From Ancylostoma caninum (Eukaryota > Nematoda > Chromadorea > Rhabditida > Ancylostomatidae), in assembly GCA_037903475.1 (NCBI GenBank), contig JBAJFG010000563.1, positions 930,001 through 994,000 on the forward strand: a stretch of DNA of 64,000 bases, written 5' to 3'. How positions within the stretch are numbered: position 1 is the first letter of the stretch; each line of letters opens with the position of its first letter. Of this stretch, positions 32,633 to 44,700 are shown one piece after another. The notes beneath the pieces are model-generated. The model searched no databases. It had not been told where the DNA came from and was given only the letters and a program-made list of their open reading frames with translations. Both the position numbers and the translations under genes were made by a program.

Positions 32633-33073
32633 CAGAGGTGAAGTGCTGCCAACGCCTCCACACGGACAAAGCGATAGTGGGGAACGAACTTTTCAAACCT
32701 ATGGCTCATTAGACAGTAAGCGATCTAGCATAATGTTCTGGAATGTTCTGGAATTCAAAAGAAAGTTGTTACGCTAATGTTAGAAGTTTGAAAATAATAT
32801 AATCTTCTATGGAAGTAACATAAAATCAGCTCATATGTATGTTCACACACAGTGTAAAATAGTAAAAGTAAAAGTAAATCTTATGTCTTAACGTACGTTA
32901 TTAGAAACATCTAGGAACTCTTCAGAATTTTTTCTGTGACTCGAGATGTTATGAAGAGGTCAGGAGATACTGGTGAAACTGCGAAAACTAAAAATTTTGC
33001 AACTAACAGCTATTTTGTATTGTACATCTTTGCTATTACTCAGTTTTTCTAATTTATAGACGTTGCGACTCAC

Positions 33074-33587
33074 CTCCACGTAACGTTTCATCGTGGACAC
33101 GTTCACTTGTTTGTCGGGATCGTTGGCCGCTTCTGTAATCTTCTGCGCGAATTTGCTGATCAGGCCATCTAATTTATGGCGTCTTTGAGCTATTTCCTGG
33201 AAAAAACGTCTTCCTGGATAGATGAGATTATGGTCGTGGATATGTGGTTAATTGTGGAATGGTGGGAGTCATTCTTTTCCGTAGGTATTTCTCTCCCCTC
33301 AGACAAATGTAGCTCTAAACAAAAGCAAAAAAAAACCGAACAAAAAAACATCAGAAGACTACACCAACGAAATAAGTAAGACCCGAGGAATTATTTTTAC
33401 TGCAATTAATACTGCTATTGCTACCAGATCTACTTAAAAAGAAGTTATTACTGAAAAACTGCAAACCTACGTTCTGTACTGTTTGGTAGTGTAAAAACGA
33501 GAAAATAATAGTTCCTAGCAGGGCATAGCACATAAAAGCAAATAACATCCGCATGTGCCTGCCGTCAGTGCTCCTTTTCTGCGGCAT
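33074..33587 (-). CDS. K2P channel N-terminal exon pair (alternative 5' cassette or paralogue fragment)
   Basis: Two exons: 33471-33587 (39 codons from an ATG directly after a TTTTTCCAG acceptor) and 33074-33196 (41 codons). The first encodes a membrane segment, MLFAFMCYALLGTIIFSFLH, then YQTVQN. The second encodes a charged helix (EIAQRRHKLDGLISKFAQK). This matches the layout of exons 2 and 3 of the K2P gene at 20110-20418 (M1, then cap helix), with the same phase-0 boundaries. No pore exon follows before the K2P gene. The donor GTGGAG|gtgagt could splice in frame to exon 4 at 19219, giving a channel of about 396 aa with a different N-terminus and M1. The acceptor next to the ATG could be a spliced-leader trans-splice site. 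A truncated paralogue is the alternative reading. Splicing is inference. Confidence 0.7.
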
Positions 33588-34289
33588 CTGGAAAAATCTT
33601 CATTGAAATGAAAGCAGTTAAGTGCATACGCGATATCCAGAGCAACAAAAATGGAAAATCCGGAGAATCGAGGAATTTTAAACCATTGAGCACAGCTTTG
33701 TGGTGATTAGGAACAGAAAAACTCTACAGCCCATTACTTTCACTGCTACTCTTTCTTTAACAAGTATATAAGTACGATTAAAATGTCCCAGAATATTTTC
33801 GCCGCCTACGGTAGCCACGATCGCGCAGGATGACGTGCTGCGTTACGGTGGCTTGCGCTCGGCGCGATGACGTGCACCGTCACCTTGACGCGTCCGCGGT
33901 TGTCGTATCCGTTTTATATATTTATGTCTTGTTTCCCGGTTGATCTTCTAGTAGTCTGGCGCATCGCAGACGGCAGCGATGGCGGCCGTTCGCCTTCGCA
34001 CCGCGATCGTCAGATCAAACTCGTAGCGCTTACGTAATGAGAGCGACTGAGTGCAAGCGTTGTTTAATTGCGCGCGCGTCTATTTCGGTTAAGGAGGGAG
34101 TGTTGGGCTCTGTTATCATTGAATAGTGGTTGAAAAATCACAGATGATGTGGACACTTTCGGAGAGTTTCTCTGAGTGCTGTTATCCACTCTATTTGACA
34201 TCTGGATCAATTTGATCCTTAGGCCTGCAGACATCCAGCATTCCTACCGATAATTGCCTCTCTCCTGATCGTTGTACTCAGAACCCCGA

Positions 34290-34870
34290 GAACAAGATTT
34301 CAGCCCAGCCTTGCCCAAAAACAACTTGCTTTTAACTAGCAAATCGTTGTCGACAAAATTGACGTCATCATGACATCCAAAATCTAGTTGTCGACAAGGA
34401 AGAGAAAAACAAGTTGTCGACTAGCTTTTCCAAGAACAACTTGTCAACAAGTTTGCGGCCGAACTAATTGTCGGCAACTTTTTAGCCGAATAGCCTCTCG
34501 ACGAGGGAGTGTCAATTTTCCCTACCCACGTAACATACGATGCAGCCATTGAGAACACTTTAGAGAAGAGACTGCTATCAATCGAGGGATACTTCCGCCA
34601 TTCTCTACAAGTCTTACTTTGGGCAATTTTGTAGAGCTGACAGATTGTCAGTGAAGAAAGTGCGAGAACAAGTTGTCGACATGTTTATATAGCCGATAAC
34701 TTGTCGGCAAGGAAGGATGAAAACAACTTGTCGTAAACTTTTGAGCGGGCAACTTGTTGGCAAGGAAGTGTGAAAACAAGTTGTCGACAAGCTTTTTAGC
34801 GATCAAGATTCAGATGCGATCAGAAACTTGCTCGCCAAACGCTTATCGACAGGTTGTTTTTGGGGTTCTG
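34290..34870. repeat. GTCGACAAG-type fold-back repeat, copy 2
   Basis: It contains at least eight variants of AACAAGTTGTCGACAAG in both orientations, plus AACTAGCAAATCGTTGTCGA and TTGACGTCATCATG, which match the inverse of copy 1 at 8600-8690. The outer ends are CCCAAAAACAACTTGC and GACAGGTTGTTTTTGGGG. No ORF of interest. Confidence 0.62.
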
Positions 34871-35385
34871 TATACAATCTCAGTTTTCTCCAATACAGCG
34901 AGCCAGAGTACAGCTTCGCGGCGTTCTGCCTCGCACCCGTGTGCCACGTTACCTCTAGGCTGGGTAAATTTCGCCGCGCTTCGCGGGTGACAGTGATTTT
35001 CTGCGAGGTGCATCGGAAAGGATGACTGGTAAAGATGTCAAGGAGAGTGGAGTTGCCTGAGTTCATTTCTTCAATTCTGCTCTCCTGAACTCTAAACGTG
35101 CTTGCTCCTCTAGCTTCGTAACCGCAGCCATGGAATTTTTTCGTTTCCGAGTGTTCATTCTCAATGATTTGACTCTATTCCCACTGGGTGTAGTACCTTC
35201 GTCAGATCTTAGCAAGTCACAATATGGTAGAATGCGATACAGGACTGTAAGTGAGGGCGCTGTCTTCACCCAGCGTTCTCCCTGGCAGAGGGCCACTAAA
35301 TTCGTTTCAAGACAACAGTGGGTCTTTAATAGGCTGTGATACTGTAATCGTCTCTTTTTATCATTCCTTCCCCCTTTCCTCTAGA

Positions 35386-35710
35386 TCAAGCGATAAACTT
35401 GAGTGCCTCCACTAGTTCATCTCTATTATTATTTATCTCCGGCTTATAGCGTTTTATTTCCTTCGCCTCCATGATTCTTCTTTCTAGAGGTCTCTGAAGG
35501 TGACGGTGCAGCATCTTCACCTCAAAATCTGATGCAGATTCTCGCATGTGTGCTGTCAAACGGTGCCTGGATAAACTGTTTTAGGGATATGACTGTAGTT
35601 GAACCAGCGCAAGGCCATGCTCATCTAATCGTTTTCTCAGAGGTCTCTCAGTTTCTCCTACATATTCTTGATCGCATCCGCTGCATTTAATCAGGCACAT
35701 TGTCCCACGT
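35386..35710 (-). pseudogene. Dead Penelope-like GIY-YIG endonuclease fragment
   Basis: One minus-strand frame reads TMCLIKCSGCDQEYVGETER, PLRKRLDEH, then an internal stop, and continues LSRHRLTAHMRESASDFEVK and ending in a stop at 35386. The LIKC, EYVGETERPLR and RLDEH blocks align with VYMIKC, EYIGETARPLC and RIKEH of the intact PLE nearby, but the sequence is too different to be a copy of it. The RT is missing. Downstream sequence (35060-35340) probably belongs to its 3' region and has a CTGACGA that could be a decayed ribozyme core. Confidence 0.7.
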
Positions 35711-36282
35711 AAGTGGGACAGTGTTCAATTATGCCACGGGCAACATTTCAATCGAAACTTCTTTCTTTTTCTGTCGCAACAGACAAAGCAACAGAAATTC
35801 TCTGGCCCAGCACCATGATTGGTGCCAAATGGCTTGATATTGATACATTCGCAATTTAAAACCCAATACCAGACAGAGAAATATTTTTCCTACGTAAGTA
35901 GCAGGACGTCTTTTTATCCAGATGTTACTTGATTTTTTCTAATTTCACTCGAGAACGTTTACTACGGACACGGTAGTTGGTTGAGGTTCCATACATAAAT
36001 TACCTACTTAATTTAATAACTGACAAATTTTTCAATATTATAAGCAGAATCTGCTTATTAACGAGAAAAATCAGAACTGGTTCTCGTACCTTCTTCTTTC
36101 TCTGCTCGTTATTCATGAGTTTAAGTGAAGAATTATGCGTAAACAATCAGTGGACTTTTTATAAATTCACAGCATCAAAACTCCCACTTAGCAATGATAT
36201 AGTATTCAAAGATTCAGAAACGAAGTCGATTGTTGCAAATTATTTAGTGCATTGCTGTGAATGAAGATCAGAGGTGTGTACA

Positions 36283-36821
36283 TACAATACCGGCCAAAAT
36301 TATATAGCCTTTGGAGTCTCCTCCATTTGCCTCATAACTTCATTTAGAGTGAAGCTTCAAAGCTCATATTTTTATGGATGATGTAGACACTCACAAGTAA
36401 TAGAAAGGGAATGACATTGCACCGTTTTGTCAACTAGTTTCTTTAGACAAAATTTTTATTCACAAAGTCAAGATCTGTGATTTTGCAGCATTTACAAAAG
36501 ATCCCAAAAGGACTTTTATGGGCAGTATTTCAAAAAGGACTGAACTTCTTGCGATAGATTCGACTCATATTTGGATGAAAACGTGTGATTTCAGCTCACT
36601 GATCAAGCAAATTTGAGTTCATTTCAGCAGTAAACCAATGTAAGAATTTCTACCAAATCTGCTAGCTAACTCTTCCGTGCTTACGATGCTAATTCGGCCA
36701 CAGTGCACCCAGAAGTCCATCTCACAAAAAATTGCTTTTGTTCCTTTCCATGCAAAGCTTCACTCCACCAAAAGTTATGCAGGAAAATCCAAAAGGCTAT
36801 ATAATTTTGGCCGGTACTGTA
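36283..36821. mobile_element. Tc1-like non-autonomous element
   Basis: Ends TACAATACCGGCCAAAAT and ATTTTGGCCGGTACTGTA are inverted repeats that continue for about 38 bp (ATATAGCCTTT.. on both arms). CAGTACCGGCCAAAA closely resembles Tc1-family termini, and TA flanks both ends. The 539-bp interior has no transposase frame, so this is a deletion derivative or MITE. Confidence 0.82.
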
Positions 36822-37379
36822 AATACACATAAAACGGATACTACAAAATCTACAAAAGACCCATTCACGAATTAAAAAAAAGAATTTTGCGCCTTGCCGT
36901 ACATGAGTAGCAGTAATAATTGAACGAGAGAGAGGACTGTAGTGACAACAGCTGTCGTCATTCACTTCTTTCTATTTTGAACTTCATTATACGCCCTCTA
37001 CGCGGAATTTATTGAACCAATAATGTTCATATCAGTTCCTGCCCCCTCATCTTCATCCTCGCCCCTTTGTTCCAAAACAGCTTCAAAATTTTGATACCAC
37101 TGCCATTGTTCGGTGCTGTTGTAAACATCAAAAAGCGGTTTGCAGCGCCCATTGCGAGGTCATTGGGTTCGCAACGAATGGGTTCGGGAACGGACAATGT
37201 GCGCGGAGAGCAGAAGAACGAAATGACGTGAGGTGGTGGTCTGAGAAGAAGTTTTCGATCTGGGGGAGGTTCAGTGATCGCAAGGGGTCAAGGTGATGAG
37301 GGGGAAACCGTATATTATGGAAGTTGGTGTTCACTTTCATTTAGAAGGAAGAAATTGTCATTCCGAACTCCTAGTACAA

Positions 37380-37456
37380 GTTGTTGACACATCTTTGCCC
37401 CAAAACAACTTGCAGACGATATTTTGACTAGCAAATCGTTGTTGACAAGTTTGGTC
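37380..37456. repeat. GTCGACAAG-type fold-back repeat, partial copy 3
   Basis: GCCCCAAAACAACTTGCAGA followed by ACTAGCAAATCGTTGTTGAC repeats the end of copies 1 and 2. Only about 75 bp are recognisable. Confidence 0.5.
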
Positions 37457-38102
37457 CTTGTGCGATTCAATGTTGCTCCGTAGAAGATACCCAAAAGAAC
37501 CATGTTCAAAGACTCTTTTACTCAGGAATTTGTTAGCTTATTTGGCCACACTGAATACTTGGAGGGAAACCTTTGATTTCGAGACTATTCGTGGGATTAT
37601 GTGTGAAAAAAAAACACTTTTTCGAATAATTCGCGCTGGTCTTCGAATATTATCCGCTCCTTACCTCTAGCCGCTTCACCGCGAAGGAACAAAAATAAGC
37701 AGTTTTGACTTGAGCGCAATTTATTCATATCCATATCTACAGGAACAATGGTATTTGGAGAACTGTGAGACACCGGTACGTGAGTGTGGGATCAAGGAGA
37801 GTCGTGGGGGAGTCACCAAGGCTGTCGCCGTCTGTCATCGTCTCCAGCAACGACCATTTTCATTTCCTGTACGGCGTAGTTCCCGTCTATGGCGGGAAGG
37901 TGAGGAGAAAATGTTGTTCTGCAACGAAAAAAATAAGCATTTTCAGTACCCAAATAAGATGAGAATGATACCGCTTATGTTCGAATGCCTTGCCATGATA
38001 ATGGGTAACTAAACTCAACAACTTGGTATGGTTATGGTATGAAAATGACTGGATCATGGACCTAGAAACTCATAAAAATCCAGAAAAAAATTATTATTTC
38101 AG

Positions 38103-38298
38103 AGGTTCTGGGCCCGGGTGCACCATGGAGATTACCCGCGGTAAACTGTCAACACATTGAAAGTTACCCTTCCCTTAGCACTTGACAATGTTTACCCATA
38201 TGTACGTGATGTTGTTTGTACGCAGCTGCTATCCATGGATAATCATACCCATGAGAATGAGATTACCCATCCTTCAAATGATGCATGTGGGCCCGGCT
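38103..38298. repeat. GGTAAAC-family repeat, copy 7
   Basis: Begins GGGCCCGGGTGCACCATGGA and ends ATGATGCATGTGGGCCCGG, so the outermost arms are inverted. Internal GATTACCCGCGGTAAACTG and GAATGAGATTACCCATCC show both subtypes of the family joined. Confidence 0.65.
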
Positions 38299-38745
38299 TG
38301 TTGGACGCGATGAAAATTTAACTGTGGGTAGGGTAACCAGTGACAGGATACGGTGGGTTTGGCTCATTTACGGTTACGGAGATGAAGTCTGCGATTACCC
38401 GTTGAATAAACAGCTGCTTCTGCACTTAAATCCAGGACTTGGAACATCCTTGATTTTTGAAATATCCGTCATGATATTTTCACGTATTCATATGTAACCT
38501 AGCAATATTGTTAGAGAGGATTTCATTTTGATATTTTACATACTCTGGCCATTAAATCCTCCTGCATGAAAAATACAGTTAGCAAACTGACCGTGAATGG
38601 ACCATCGGTGATATAGCTATCGGCCGAAGAGGAGGCCTATTTAGAGCATTTGCTATGGTGACGTCATCTTCTCGGAGTTTCTTTTCGCGTTGGAATCTTC
38701 AAAAAAACCATTCTCTTTTTTTTCAATTCCCGGGGAATAGGGGTC

Positions 38746-41700
38746 TTACTTGGTCCGGTAGTGGCACATCATAAATGCGAATACCATGAACACCATCGTT
38801 AACAACAACGCAAACGTGCACAGCACGTACGCCACGGGAGGAATAGACTGATACATCACTGGAGATGAGGTTACCTAATAAGGGATTTATGCATTAGTGA
38901 CGTCAAGAAATGACGAGTTCTTATCGCAGCGACGTACTTGTGCTTTGGTCATGCTTGGTATCCGATCGCCCATCGCAGAGCGATGTTTGTCCGCGATTGC
39001 GATCGCTCTTTCTGCGGGGATTATCTCGGATGTTGTGCGATTCACCAGTACCTGGAATACGGCATTGAAAATTCTGAGTATCTCAAAAGGGGAAAAAGTG
39101 AGAAATTTACTAGGCGAAGGTCAGTGACGTCATAGACCAGGCTTCCCTCTTCGTGATGATACTGCAGGTCTTTGACCATGGCTTTGAGACCAGTTGCGTT
39201 GGAGATCGTGCTGTAAGGATAACATCTGAAGCAGAAGAAAGAAAAAAAAGAAAAAAAAGGAGTAGTAAAAAGAAGGGACAAGAGAGTAAAAATGAGATAA
39301 CAGTAGGAAAACGGTATTAAACGGTTGGAAATTATCGCCTTTGTCGTTAAGAAGGGCAGTGCCATCAAATAGTGCAAGTGATCAAAATTTCTAAATATTT
39401 CCTAACTTTCTTCTATCACACTTGAAATTTACAAGGAGTGTGAGTGCACTGATGACGAACAAGTGTGCCGGGGCGCCGCAGTTCAGAAAAAAAAACTAGA
39501 TGTCCATAGATCGAAAAAGGGTCCGCCATAGCCCAATGGTGGGGAAACGGTGGGATACGGGTCCACGAATGGAGAAAGGGACTGCTCTCGCTCAGTAGTG
39601 GGGAAAACACCAGGATACGGGTGTATGAATAGAGAATGGGCCCGCCGTAGTCGAATAGTGGGGAAACATCAAGATAAGGGTCCACGGATGGGAAGTTGGT
39701 CTGCCCTGAACCAGCAGTTGAGAAAACGCCACAATACGGATGCACGAATAGGGAATGGGTTCATGGCGGCCCGATAGTGGGGAAAGCGCCAGGATAGGAG
39801 TCCACGGATAGAGACTGTGTCCGCAAGGGGCCCATTAGTTGTGAAAACAAGACGATACGGGTGCACCAACAAAGAATGGATCCACGGTGGCCCAATAGTG
39901 GGAAGAACGGCAGGATACTTGTCCAAGGATGGAGAATGGGTTCGCTCTGGCCCAGTAGTGGGGAAAACGCGAAGATGCACATATACCGGTGAAGTAGGGG
40001 TGCGCTATGCGCTTATTCTGTCTCAGTCGACCACCTCTACTCCCTCCAAGTATAAGAAACAAAAGCATCAGTTGGACTGTCTCATTAACGTGAAGCTTGA
40101 CTCATTTCAGGTTAATCTTCTCACTGCATGCACTGAATTGTTCACAGGTACTGAAGCCACCTGGAAAAGATTCCCGTGAGTTGGGAGTGGCTGGTCATAA
40201 CGGGTCCATAGGTGTGGAAAAAATGTGACAAGAACAATAGGCAGTATCATTGCACAGTAAAAAATAGCTTGACGTGTAGATGGGTGATTAGGAATTTGCA
40301 AGCAAGGCCAGGATCACGAGGAGACTGGAAGACCGCTGTTGGCGTGGCCGCCAGACTGGTAGAATATACCCAACCAATAAGGAGGATTTCGTGTTTGAGC
40401 TCAGATAATGATTAGTGTGTTGTTATTGTTTATCTGTTAATTTCCCAAGCATTTCGCATGTGTGAAGTTTTTGCACATACCTCAAGTGGCCGCCCCACGC
40501 CAGTACTAATACTAATACTAGTACTAATACATATATACTAATCAGTGGCGGACGCAGAAAGTGGGCGGGAGGGGGGGCGTGGGAAGAAAAGTGGGGTCTC
40601 CGCCGTTTTGGGGACCCAGACGGAAAATAAAATTAATAATAAAATTAATTATAATAATAAACAATAAATAAAAAATATATTAAAAATAATAATAAAAATA
40701 AACAATTAAAAATAAACTAACACGAGATTTTTATTTGTATTGTAAAGTAATTTCGAAAATTTGGCGACCCATTCTCGGGGGGGGGCGCGCGCCCCCCGCC
40801 CCCCCCCCTGCGTCCGCCACTGATACTAATGTAGAAATATGTATACAAGCATAAAATAAGCCGCGATAGTTCATATCTTACCCCTTGACGTTAGAAATCT
40901 TGTCATATGTCACAGCAGCTGGTGGCATAGGCAGCTCCATACGCACGATATCACTGTCATCGTGGACGTACACCTGAAAATGGAGGATTCTAACATGCTC
41001 CGCTCAGCCCCCTACTTTGCATTTGCAGAAGCAGAAAACCTGAATTCGTGTTGAAGAAGTGGTTTCACTTGGATAAAATCGAGTAAATTAGCCAACCTTC
41101 ACAATGCACTGGTCCTTGTGCGCGTTCGGCTCTAAGCTATCCATGGATTCCAAGAGAAGATGGAACACTCCACCCACAAAGTCACTGGAAATGAAAACTC
41201 CATTAGAGGGCAAGGAATACTTCTAGAGTATTAAATTTGGCTAAATAAATAGAATTGCCACTTTCATGGTTTCTAATAGTAGGATCCTGGATGAAAAGAG
41301 ATGAATGATAGATCATATCGGCAAAAAGGAGGGAAGTAAACTATTTCAAGGAAAATTGTAACGGCTGTGGAAGTCCATACAATGTGCAGTTCAATTGACA
41401 AGCATATCCACATTCAATGGATTTCATCGGAGAACGATGGGATGGGACTAACTGGGTCTAAAATGCAGCTTTCCGCTGTAAAAAATTGTCGCAATTTTGC
41501 CGCGGGTACGCAAGAGGGGGACGGTCGAGATGTATGCCGCGACGCGACCGCTACGCACGCATACGCTGTTCCGCGCATTGGTGGGGTTACTCGAGTTCAG
41601 GCTTATCTTTTAGATTTGACGTTTTCAGCGGCGATTCTAACTACGTCCTCACACTTTGTCGCGATTCCGTACCATCATTCATCGGTCCCGCGCCAGCCTA

Positions 41701-44700
41701 GACAACTCCCCAGAATTGTTCTCACCGCTGAAGGTTGCAACTGCAACGCGCACATGAATCGACCAATCATAGCCCCGCGGCGTAGCTTTTGTCGCGCAGC
41801 CATACATACATAGTGAAAATTCATTCCTAATTCCTAATCATAAGTGAAGCATTCACCTATGTCGCGGATACCCGTGTGTATGCCTAGCTCAGTAATCAGT
41901 CAGATCTTTAACCGTTTTACCTACATATCTTACAAAGTATATTTTGTATGTTTTATTGGTCTTGCTTTGTTTCAGGAGACGTAACCCCCTGCACATGTGT
42001 ACCTACCCCCATGCAACAAATATATAAAAAAGTAACGGGTCTGTGGCATTGGAGAAAATAGCAGAACTCTTGTCACCTCTCCCATGTCCCTTTTTCGGTC
42101 ATTGAAGTGAGTATAAATTCAAAGCCTTACCCAGGAGAAGCCGACAGAATGGGTTAAACGTGGAAACTTACAATTTTAGAGGCAGTTACTCAAATTTATC
42201 CTTGATTTGTTGATTACGGTTAGTGTTTCTCACCTAACAGACTGCTCCAGCTGTATCACTCCGCTGCGCTGCCCCACGGAGAACATCTTCTCCACGGCCC
42301 TACTCATACCGTGGTAGTCGAACAGCATTTCTTTCATCTTGTAGAACACATCCTTCATATCTGAAGAACATCATCAGTTAAAACTTGCAGTAAAGCCGGG
42401 ATTCACTTGCTCTTGAGCTTCTTACCATTTCCTGGAACAGGTTGATCAGGATCGAAAGCGCTCACTGTTAGAATGGGTTCTCCTGGGAGCGCATTCTTTC
42501 CCACAAGGACATGGTAGCGGCTTTGTTCGAATAGAGGACCGTTGTCGTTCCTAAATTTCTATTGGTTTCCATAAATTATGGTACAACTACAACAAAAATA
42601 ATTTAATGTCTATGTAGGGTTTAGCAGCTCATAAGCAGCAATTCCTGCCAACACTGAAGGCAATCACTGTACAAAAGAGTACTTACACATCGGTCACGAT
42701 GACATTCAATGTCATCCACACGGCCACCTCCTCGTTTTTACTGTCCTCATCATTTGAAGCTCCTACCTCCAAGCTAAAATCAAGATCTACTACGCCTTCT
42801 AAAGTGAAGTTCTTCACGCATTTCCTCAACGAAAAGGAAAAAGCCCATACGTGTAGTAATCCCTGGTCTCTCTGTCCAGACCGTAGGCGAGCGTCACCTC
42901 TCCAGTGGTCGAGTTCACAGAAAACTGTTCAGATGCATCTTTTAGTCGATAGAATACTGACTGTGATCTGTCACCATCAACAGCTCGCATCGTAGCAATA
43001 ACGGTCCCAAGCGGAGTGTCCTCAGGGACCTTAAGAAGCTGGATATGGACAAGGCGTTAAACTAATACATAGTAAAAGAAAAATAAGTTATCTGCGAAAA
43101 TTAGAAAAAAATGTTAGGGTGACAAGATAAGAGGTAACGTTGATAACAGGCAGGTGAAATTCTCAGCGCGACTACAACAGCGGATCACGTTACTTTTTCT
43201 GGAAGGATAAAAACCTCTGAGAAATACAAAAATATAAAAAATACAAAAAAAAAACAAAATGCACAAATTTCTTATACGAAAATCAATGCATTTTTTTCGG
43301 AAGTGTATCATCGTGAGGGGAAATAGGGCGTTAATGGGCTGCTGCGATTGGCGAATTCAATCAATACGCCAATCATGGTGCCCCGGTAACGCCCAATTTT
43401 CCCTCACTGTGATACACACCCCATTTTTTTCTTTTATGTTTACATAGCGCACTCATTCGGAAGGGACGTTAGGATAAAATGTGCTCATTTTCTTTTATAA
43501 GGGCTTATTAATGAAGCGGGATATGAAAACCGTCACAAAAACATTCGGATTTTTTTACCAGGAAGAGCGGCCTCTTTTTACTTCCATATTCAAAACCAAG
43601 AATCCCTGCAAAATATTTATTTTCTTTTGCTGATGCCTAGAAATGGCCGAGGCTATGGGAAATCGAAAATTTCAAAATTAGAGAAATTTTGGAATTGAAT
43701 TCTGGAGCGAAATTTCGTTATTCTTGAGGAAAAGAGGAATCTTGATGTACCTCGACTGTCAGAGCATCCAGAACTGCTTCCAGTGGATGGTCATCAACGT
43801 CCAGCACTCGAATTGTGCTGGCCAGTTGAGCGAATTGATGTGTACCGGCTTGGAGACCAAGAACTAGCTGAAAATAAGTACTTACAATGTGAGACTTCAA
43901 CAAGAATAAGACGGAAAGTATTTTTTGTATGAATCTTTTACGGCTAGGACTCATTTTGAGGTCTTAAATGCTTCTTTGACTGGGAAATTGTCCACTATTG
44001 GAACGAATTATCGCTTCACAGATCAAAAGAAGCGACATGATGCTCCCGTTCAGAGAAATTAATTGATTAATTTTTATCTCCATTCCTGTTGTCAGAGGAT
44101 GTGGCCAAGATCCCAACGCATCATGGGAAAGATGGGTAATATCATGCCCAGGAGTACGATTACCCATGGATAGCCGCCACGTTAAAGAGTATCATGAAAC
44201 ATTTTGATGACTTCCAGGTAAGGAGTGAATTTGGGTAGGTGAACATGCTTGCCATGGGTTACCTCAATGATGGATCCAGGACGAAGTGATGGAGAAGTGA
44301 TGAAAATTACCCAAGGTTAACGTGTTAACGCACTCAAATTTACCATTTACCTGGCATCCATTAGCAGGTTTATCTAGGCTTGAAACCGTCTATATGCACC
44401 CACGAATGTCTCAGAAGGATGGGTAAGCTCGCACCCATGGGTATGATTAGCAGCTAGGTGTAGACAATATCACACATGAGCAAACATGTTGATAGGTGCT
44501 TGGTGAGGAGTAAGTCTTACCATGGGTAGTATCAATGATGCATACCGGCCCATGAGCTACGTATGGATAATCATGCCCATGGATATGAGATTACCCAGAG
44601 GAAGTTTGCCAAACTGCACAGCAGAGCACAGATGCATCGTTGTGACTACCCATGGTAAATTTGTTGACGTACCCAAATTTACGCTCTACCTGGTACCCAC

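Larger units (their letters stand above)
33588..38102. other. Intergenic or 5' flanking stretch, mostly repeats
   Basis: Apart from the repeats and PLE remnant listed separately, I see no supported exon. 33800-34080 is notably GC-rich with many CpG (for example CGCGTCCGCGG and GGCGGCCGTTCGCC), in contrast to its surroundings. It could be a promoter region for the exon pair at 33074-33587 or unrecognised repeat sequence. Confidence 0.4.

Noticed and set aside
37765..37892. Possible minus-strand exon (GNYAVQEMKMVVAGDDD..) as a further cadherin tail exon
   Set aside because: It needs a phase-1 donor upstream, but the cadherin exons at 38750 and 38592 both end in phase 2, so it cannot be joined without a shift.
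39416..40179. Overlapping open frames on both strands
   Set aside because: They are products of the 60-bp minisatellite, whose unit length is divisible by three.
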